DNA from: an uncultured Clostridia bacterium
GTDB taxonomy: Bacteria; Bacillota; Clostridia; Christensenellales; Borkfalkiaceae
Assembly (NCBI GenBank): GCA_947587775.1
Contig: CANPYD010000022.1
Location: 1 to 11,007, forward strand
Direction: 5' to 3'
Length of the DNA: 11,007 nucleotides
Position numbers and translations under genes: made by a program. Positions 6,395 to 11,007 of the stretch are shown here, piece after piece. The notes beneath the pieces were generated by a model. It was not told the DNA's origin. It searched no databases and saw only the letters and a list, made by a program, of their open reading frames with translations. Each line of letters starts with the position of its first letter. Within the stretch, counting starts at the first letter, position 1.

Positions 6395-8344
6395 TTACAA
6401 TTTCCATTCTTTGTCGAGCCAGTCGACTCGTGCAACGAGCCACGTTTTCAGGGCTTTTACGTCCGCGACCCACTGCGTTTCGGCGTTTGCCTGCGTGCGA
6501 TTCAGCCATTTGGCGTAATTCTTTCCCATTGCAGCCTTGTAGGTCTCATAGACGGTGTCATTGAGCCGCTCGTCCAAAAACGTCCGCACCGAAGAAGAGA
6601 TCTCCTTCCACCGTGCTTTCACCGCCTGTTTGAATGCGGCATTTTTGTAGAGGTTGACATAGAACTCGCTCGAGGGGACGGCTCTGCCTTCCGCCGCGAC
6701 GAAAATTCCCGTCGGATTTGCATCCGAAGCCATGCAGGTCGCGTCAAAGTCCCATGCAGGTCCCGCATAGAATTTCCCGTTCGGCTTTTTATAGAGATAG
6801 AAGGAGCTGTAACCCGTATCCATATTTTTGAAAAGCTCGTGCAGGATATACATGTCGATAAAGGAATCGGCGTCGGCATATTCGCAGAATCCCGTCCAAT
6901 CGGAAGCGACTGCGGCGCTGCAAAGTTTTTGGGTCTCACCTTTGAGCCATGCGATCTGCTTCATGTATTCGGCTTTAGTGACCGTCGCCTTTCCGTCGCT
7001 GACGTCCTCGGGATCGGGCGAATGGACGGTAAAGGGGAACCGCATGCCGCTCACTGTGAAGTAATCGACGCCTTCCTCCGTCCCGCCGTCCCTTGCGTAG
7101 TTGTCGTATTCGATGAGATAACCCGTATTTTCGTAATCCGAAGTCAGATAGTCGGAGGGGATATCGACGCGGCCGTCGCCCACGCGCACATGCTCGCAGA
7201 GAAGATACACCCCGCGGTATTCTCCGTTGACGTAGACGTCGATCCAGTTTGCCGAGGTCGTGTATTCGATGCCATCGAATACGTCATTTGCCATATTGTA
7301 GGCAAGATAATTGCGGCTCATAGTCGTCTCTGGATAGGGGGAGCTCACGCAGGCGATGATGACCCAGTGCTTGTTCGCTTCTCTTCCGAAGAGGGACTGT
7401 TTCTTGTCGAATTTGATCTTGTAACCCTTTTTATCGTAGGGGATATCCCACCAAGAGCCGTTTCCGCGCCCCTTGAATTCCGCCTGCAAGTTATACAACA
7501 GATATTCGTCCTCGGTGTTTTCAAGGGAGATCCTGCTCGCGACATAGGGATCCTTCTGCACCGAAGAGAGGGGGAATGTGTTTCCGCTTTCGTCGAAGAG
7601 ATCGATAAACATCGACGGAAGATTTGTAAGCTCCATCCAGTCCGCATAGAGCGTAAGATCGCTTTCGGGCATGGTATCAAAGACGAAGGGTGCCCCGCCC
7701 GCCGTTTTCCACCCGTTCAGATGAAATCCCCTGCGGTTGACCTTGGGCGGTTCGATCGTCTCTCCCGCGCGGGCGACGATGGAGGGGACGATGCAGTCCG
7801 AAGCATACGTCACAAAGGAGATCGTGACCGCCTCTTCCCATTCCGCTTTTAGACTGATATCTTTCTGCGGCATGACGCCCCCCGTAAAGGGAGCTCCGTC
7901 GAGCGTCCAGCCGAGGAATATATAATGGGCGCGCGCGGGATTGGCGGGAAGTTCGATCGTCTCACCCGCAATATATGTCTTTTCGGGAATGACGGTCCCC
8001 CCTTCGCCCGTTTCGAAGCGGAGGGTATAATACTTTGTCCACGCGGCATGGAGCGTGAGATCGGACGCAGGCATCACGTCAAAGACGAAAAGCTCGCCGT
8101 CGAGCAGCCATCCGTCGAAGCGGTATCCCTCGCGTTCGGGGTCGGCAGGGGGATAAATTTTGCCCCCGATCCTCGACGTGATGGAGGGGATCTCCTCGTC
8201 CGTTCCCGTATCGAAGGTGATCGTTGCGGTCGTCTTTTCCGTCTCCGTCCCCGTATCCTTTTTGTTGTCTCCGTCGCACCCGACAAGGGCGAGCGCGCAG
8301 AGAAGCAGGACGGCAAGGAGCAGACAGTGTGCAATGCGCTTCAT
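6395..8344 (-). CDS. Lipoprotein with three InlB-type repeats and a CotH-type kinase domain
   Basis: A 649-residue predicted surface lipoprotein. The signal peptide MKRIAHCLLLAVLLLCALALVGC gives lipobox LVGC with Cys23 lipidated, then a Thr/Glu/Lys-rich spacer. Residues about 40-236 hold three Listeria-Bacteroides (InlB B, Flg_new) repeats with GYRFDGW- and MPxxDLTLxAxW-like signatures. Residues about 245-645 resemble the CotH kinase family: FKGRGNGSWW (290-299), KKGYKIKFDKK (305-315), IDVYVNGEYRGVYLLCEHV (368-386), NMDTGYSSFYLYK (507-519) and GPAWDFDAT (528-536). In CotH, a spore-coat protein kinase, an NxD aspartate and a WDxD aspartate serve catalysis and metal binding; here these would be Asp509 and Asp532/Asp534. 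An active kinase is thus plausible but unproven, and the substrate is unknown. Start ATG 8344 is preferred because AGAGGA lies 7 bases upstream and the signal peptide starts there; the longer frame to 8404 begins in the -35 box. Confidence 0.88.
   Translation of the reverse strand: MKRIAHCLLLAVLLLCALALVGCDGDNKKDTGTETEKTTATITFDTGTDEEIPSITSRIGGKIYPPADPEREGYRFDGWLLDGELFVFDVMPASDLTLHAAWTKYYTLRFETGEGGTVIPEKTYIAGETIELPANPARAHYIFLGWTLDGAPFTGGVMPQKDISLKAEWEEAVTISFVTYASDCIVPSIVARAGETIEPPKVNRRGFHLNGWKTAGGAPFVFDTMPESDLTLYADWMELTNLPSMFIDLFDESGNTFPLSSVQKDPYVASRISLENTEDEYLLYNLQAEFKGRGNGSWWDIPYDKKGYKIKFDKKQSLFGREANKHWVIIACVSSPYPETTMSRNYLAYNMANDVFDGIEYTTSANWIDVYVNGEYRGVYLLCEHVRVGDGRVDIPSDYLTSDYENTGYLIEYDNYARDGGTEEGVDYFTVSGMRFPFTVHSPDPEDVSDGKATVTKAEYMKQIAWLKGETQKLCSAAVASDWTGFCEYADADSFIDMYILHELFKNMDTGYSSFYLYKKPNGKFYAGPAWDFDATCMASDANPTGIFVAAEGRAVPSSEFYVNLYKNAAFKQAVKARWKEISSSVRTFLDERLNDTVYETYKAAMGKNYAKWLNRTQANAETQWVADVKALKTWLVARVDWLDKEWKL
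7637..8227 (-). repeat. Three tandem InlB-type protein repeats within the CotH-type gene
   Basis: Three diverged units of about 65 residues (protein residues about 40-102, 106-169 and 174-236). Each runs from a TITF- or TISF-like strand, through a GExIxxP turn and an aromatic-xGW motif, to MPxxDLTLxAxW or its variant. They are repeats at protein level rather than DNA copies, and are typical spacer or adhesion modules of Firmicute surface proteins. Confidence 0.85.
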
Positions 8345-8375
8345 GGCAAAATCCTCTTTTTGTTTTCTCATGTTT

Positions 8376-8404
8376 ATTGTAACATCCTTTTTCCTTCTTG
8401 TCAA
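8376..8404 (-). promoter_or_regulatory. SigA promoter of the CotH-type lipoprotein gene
   Basis: On the minus strand, TTGACA (8404-8399), a 17-base spacer and TACAAT (8381-8376), with TGT before the -10 box as an extended -10. Expected start is about 8369, giving a leader of about 25 bases before ATG 8344. Confidence 0.87.
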
Positions 8405-8445
8405 TGTCCTTTCTGCGGACGAAAATGTAAATTACGACCATGAAA

Positions 8446-8460
8446 TGACAAGTTATGTCA
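8446..8460. promoter_or_regulatory. Small dyad between the divergent promoters
   Basis: TGACA-AGTTA-TGTCA is a perfect 5+5 inverted repeat with a 5-base centre. It lies upstream of both divergent promoters (-35 boxes at 8399-8404 and 8477-8482), where a shared regulator could bind. It is short enough to be chance. The rest of 8345-8546 is taken up by the two promoters and leaders. Confidence 0.25.
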
Positions 8461-8476
8461 ACATCGGGAAAAGAGA

Positions 8477-8504
8477 TTGACTTTACATTTGTTTGTGATA
8501 TAAT
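8477..8504 (+). promoter_or_regulatory. SigA promoter of the helical-repeat lipoprotein gene
   Basis: TTGACT (8477-8482), a 16-base spacer and TATAAT (8499-8504), with extended -10 TGA at 8496-8498. Expected start is about 8511. Confidence 0.85.
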
Positions 8505-8546
8505 AAAATTAAGAGTAATATGCACTGTTTTTCGTGAGGAAGATCC

Positions 8547-10115
8547 GTGAAAAAGAGATTTCTTTCCATCGTCATAGCAGCGACACTCCTCTGTGCCTGC
8601 ATCCCGTCGGGCTGCGGCGAGGCGGAAGTGCCGCAGGAGCAGGGGACGGAACAAGTATATTCCCAGCGCATGCGCCTGTTTTTACGGCTCGTCGATGAGA
8701 TCGAGCCGCCCATTACGCTTGCGCTCGAAGCAGATCTTGACGCCGCGGCGATCGTTTACGCCGCCCTTGACGAGGACGAAAAAGGGGACACCGCCGTTGC
8801 GCAGAGAAAAACGGCGCTCGACGGGTACCGTCGGGAATTTGATACACTGAAAACACAGGCGGAACGCGAGGAAGAGGAGAAAGCGGAAAAGGAGCGCGTG
8901 GAAGCCTTCCTCGCCGCAACAGATCTCGTGCCCGCGGCAGACGCGCTTACTCTCTCCGACAGGGCCGCGATCGACCGTGCAAAGGAACTTTACGCCGAAC
9001 TCTCCGACCTGTCGAAGGCGGAAAAGCGCGTTTCGGAAGCCTACGCGGCGCTTGTCGAAGCCGACGAACACCTCACCGAAATGGAACAGGCGGCGCACAA
9101 AGAGGCGGTCAGGACGGCGGCGACTTCCTTCATCGAAGGAGTGGAGAGCTTGGGCGAGATCACCCTTGACTCGGGTGAAGCGATCACGGAGCTTCTCCAT
9201 TCTTACGAATCTTTTGACGAAGAGATCAAAGCGTTTGCGGGCGTTCAGGAGGCAAAGGAGAAGCTCGACGCAGCAAATGCGGCGTACCGCGCGCTCGTGG
9301 ACGCTCACGATAAAGAAGAATTTCTCGATCTCGTCGGAGAGATCAAAGAGCCCATCGGTTTGGAGAGCGAAGGGGATATTTTGCGGGCGGAGCGCGCGTA
9401 TGAGCGGCTCTCCGAAGAAGTCAGACAAGACGCGGAAGTCGCTGCGGCATATGAAAAGCTCACGGACGCCCGCGCACGCTACCGCGAGATCTTTCTCCAA
9501 GCGGAAAACGAGAAGGCGCAGCGGTTTATCGAAGCGGCAATGCAGGTTCCGACCGATCTTGAAAACGTCGGAATGAGCTGGTTCAACGTTCTCCGCGCCG
9601 CTTCGGAGGCATATGCAGCGCTCGCACCCGAGACGCAGGCGAGAACGGACGCCGAATTTACGGAAGCGTTCAACCGTTGGAACAATGCACAGCGGGCATT
9701 CGACGAAAAGGGATACAAACAGATTCCCATGGAGAACCCGATCCTGCAAACTTCGGGCGACAGACCCTCCTTCATCGTTCTGCAATATGACGAAAGGATG
9801 TTCAATGCGCTCTTTGGTTTTTACGGGGTAACGGACAAAGCCGCGCTTGCAAAGCAATGCGTCGCATGGCTCGACGTATATGTGGACGGCGCCTTTGCCG
9901 GGAAGGGAGAGCTCAACCTTGCGGGAATGGGGCATATTATCTACAGCAGTGAAGTGTTTTCCGTTCTGAAAGCGCTCTCCGCGGAGAATCCCGCGATCGT
10001 GAGCGGGGCGGATTTCAGCTTTGCGATCCATTTTTCGGACAGAGAGGACAGATACATTCCGTCGGATATGACGAACCGCCTTGAAATTCCCAAGGCACAG
10101 AATTATACTTGGTGA
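8547..10115 (+). CDS. Lipoprotein with five helical repeats and an unrecognised C-terminal domain
   Basis: A 522-residue predicted surface lipoprotein of unknown function. The N-terminus MKKRFLSIVIAATLLCAC is a signal peptide; LCAC fits a lipobox best, making Cys18 the lipidated residue, with Cys23 (PSGC) the less likely alternative. Residues about 44-388 consist of five degenerate units of about 65 residues, mostly helical and rich in Ala, Glu and Lys. They follow the pattern F-(I/L)-x-x-V, then ITL-x-S/E, then A-x-x-x-Y-x-x-L, seen in many Clostridia surface proteins as chains of small helical modules. Residues about 390-522 have a different, mixed strand/helix composition (FIVLQYDERMFNALFGFYG, WLDVYVDGAFAGKGEL) and match no family I know. 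The start is GTG 8547 with GAGGA (8536-8540) six bases upstream. It is divergent from the CotH-type gene and only 7 bases ahead of the next membrane protein gene. A scaffold or adhesion role is inference. Confidence 0.85.
   Translation: MKKRFLSIVIAATLLCACIPSGCGEAEVPQEQGTEQVYSQRMRLFLRLVDEIEPPITLALEADLDAAAIVYAALDEDEKGDTAVAQRKTALDGYRREFDTLKTQAEREEEEKAEKERVEAFLAATDLVPAADALTLSDRAAIDRAKELYAELSDLSKAEKRVSEAYAALVEADEHLTEMEQAAHKEAVRTAATSFIEGVESLGEITLDSGEAITELLHSYESFDEEIKAFAGVQEAKEKLDAANAAYRALVDAHDKEEFLDLVGEIKEPIGLESEGDILRAERAYERLSEEVRQDAEVAAAYEKLTDARARYREIFLQAENEKAQRFIEAAMQVPTDLENVGMSWFNVLRAASEAYAALAPETQARTDAEFTEAFNRWNNAQRAFDEKGYKQIPMENPILQTSGDRPSFIVLQYDERMFNALFGFYGVTDKAALAKQCVAWLDVYVDGAFAGKGELNLAGMGHIIYSSEVFSVLKALSAENPAIVSGADFSFAIHFSDREDRYIPSDMTNRLEIPKAQNYTW
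8676..9710 (+). repeat. Five degenerate helical protein repeats
   Basis: Units at protein residues about 44-104, 117-181, 187-254, 257-320 and 325-388. Recurrent landmarks are EIEPPITLALE, VPAADALTLS, SLGEITLDSGEAI and EIKEPIGLESEGDI at the unit starts, and EAYAALVEA, NAAYRALVDA and AYEKLTDARARY near the unit ends. The fifth unit is the most diverged. The repeats are recognisable only in protein, so this is old duplication and not a recent DNA expansion. Confidence 0.7.
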
Positions 10116-10122
10116 GGTCGGT

Positions 10123-11007
10123 ATGAAAGAGAAAAAACAACTTACCAAAGAGGAAAAACTTCTCGCAAGTTACCGCGCGAAGTTGCGGCGGGAGGGGCTT
10201 TTGAAGGCGTGTCTGAGCGCTTCGATCTGCGGTTTTCTGCTCAGCGTCATCGTTTCCGCCGTCTCATTTGCCACGGTTTCCGATCTTCTGTTCATTGCGC
10301 TGGGCGTATGGGCTGCCGCAACGGCGGGATTCACCGCGCTCTTTTACAGATTTCTCTTCCGACCCGACCTCTCCGCAACCGCCCGCCGCGTGGACGGCAT
10401 GGGGCTTGAGGAACGCGTCGTAACGATGGTGGAACTTTCGGGCAGAGAGGACGTCCTTGCGGGCAAACAGCGCAAGGATACCGAGCAGGCGCTCTCTTCC
10501 GTCGGCGTTAAACAGATGAGGATCGGGATCCCCAAACTTCTTCTCGCCGCGCTCCTTCTCGTCATGGCGCTGGCGGTATTCATGATGTCCTACTCCACCG
10601 TCCTCGCCGTACGGGCACAGGAAAGGGAGAATACGGTCGAAGAACACACGCCGACGCCCTCGGAACAGGAAGACGCGATCATCCGCGAGATGATCGAAAA
10701 GCTCAGGGAAGAGATCGACGCCGCGCCCGTGGACGGAACGCTCAAGAGCTATCTGCATCAGATCGTCGACGACCTCGAGGCGTCCCTGAAACCCACGGAC
10801 AGCTTGGAAGTGAAGATCGCGCGGGTCTCCGAGACCGCCCAGAGGATCCATAAACTGATCGAAGAATATCTTTCCCGCACGACCATCGGGCAGGAACTCC
10901 AAAAACATGAGACGACGAAATCCCTCGGCGACGCGGTCGTCACGGGGGACATCGAAATCGTGAAGGATGCCTTTCAGGCCATGTACGACAGCATCGAGCC
11001 GCACGTC
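10123..11007 (+). CDS. Membrane protein with three predicted TM segments, 3' end outside window
   Basis: The open frame runs from ATG 10123 to the window end (295 residues visible, no stop). A basic N-terminus (MKEKKQLTKEEKLL) is followed by two membrane segments at about 28-50 and 54-77. A soluble stretch follows, with SATARRVDGMGLEERVVTMVEL (82-105, two blocks, the RRVD and GLEERVVT parts being the notable ones). A third membrane segment lies at about 139-160, and then a long charged, largely helical domain. The ARRxD/GLxERVxTxxEL pattern recalls large membrane proteins of the DUF4175 sort that sit beside MoxR ATPase and DUF58/VWA genes; this is recollection of a pattern, not a proven match. 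It starts 7 bases after the helical-repeat lipoprotein, with a GAGGT ribosome site (10114-10118) overlapping that gene's stop, so the two form one operon and may work together at the membrane. No function can be assigned. Confidence 0.85.
   Translation, partial: MKEKKQLTKEEKLLASYRAKLRREGLLKACLSASICGFLLSVIVSAVSFATVSDLLFIALGVWAAATAGFTALFYRFLFRPDLSATARRVDGMGLEERVVTMVELSGREDVLAGKQRKDTEQALSSVGVKQMRIGIPKLLLAALLLVMALAVFMMSYSTVLAVRAQERENTVEEHTPTPSEQEDAIIREMIEKLREEIDAAPVDGTLKSYLHQIVDDLEASLKPTDSLEVKIARVSETAQRIHKLIEEYLSRTTIGQELQKHETTKSLGDAVVTGDIEIVKDAFQAMYDSIEPHV

Noticed and set aside
6839..7852. 337-codon plus-strand frame inside the CotH-type gene
   Set aside because: Overlaps conserved kinase motifs on the minus strand; translation looks like an antisense shadow and there is no ribosome site.
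8682..10148. 488-codon open frame antisense to the helical-repeat lipoprotein
   Set aside because: The sense frame has a promoter, ribosome site, signal peptide and internal repeats; the antisense frame has none of these.
10264..11004. 246-codon minus-strand frame at the window end
   Set aside because: The plus-strand frame from 10123 is coupled to the gene before it, has a ribosome site and plausible membrane segments, so the antisense frame is a shadow.

Overview
The window looks like a piece of a Gram-positive chromosome, most likely from the class Clostridia. The strongest pointer is one reading frame that joins IspH (LytB) to four S1 domains, an arrangement well known in Clostridia, placed directly behind a PlsC-type acyltransferase. 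Near-consensus vegetative (SigA) promoters, short U-tailed terminators, strong AGGAGG-type ribosome sites and several diderm-independent lipoproteins fit this. I cannot name the genus from sequence alone.

Left half (1-5100), housekeeping. The 3' end of a plsC-like acyltransferase (lysophosphatidic acid acylation) is followed with no gap by the ispH-rpsA fusion (isoprenoid precursor synthesis plus an S1-type RNA-binding half). A terminator at 2859-2885 closes that unit. Then come htpG (Hsp90 chaperone; start corrected to 2923) and a monocistronic cold-shock protein gene (start GTG 4836). The csp gene has a perfect TTGACA-17-TATAAT promoter, a hairpin at the very 5' end of its mRNA and its own terminator.

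Right half (5100-11007), cell surface. Three predicted lipoproteins sit side by side, each with its own good promoter: a fibronectin-III plus tyrosine/serine phosphatase protein (5206-6351, +); a convergent protein with three InlB-type (Listeria-Bacteroides) repeats and a CotH-type kinase domain (8344-6395, -); and, divergent from the latter, a protein with five degenerate about 65-residue helical repeats and an unrecognised C-terminal domain (8547-10115, +). The last gene is followed after 7 bases by a three-TM membrane protein cut by the window end (10123-11007), probably in the same operon.

The most interesting possibility is that the CotH-type kinase and the HCx5R phosphatase, both anchored outside the membrane and encoded tail to tail around one terminator, form a surface phosphorylation/dephosphorylation pair. 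That is inference from domain content and position. No mobile element, CRISPR array, tRNA or rRNA was seen. The gaps longer than about 80 bases (2835-2922, 4732-4835, 5049-5205, 8345-8546) are accounted for by promoters, terminators and leaders.
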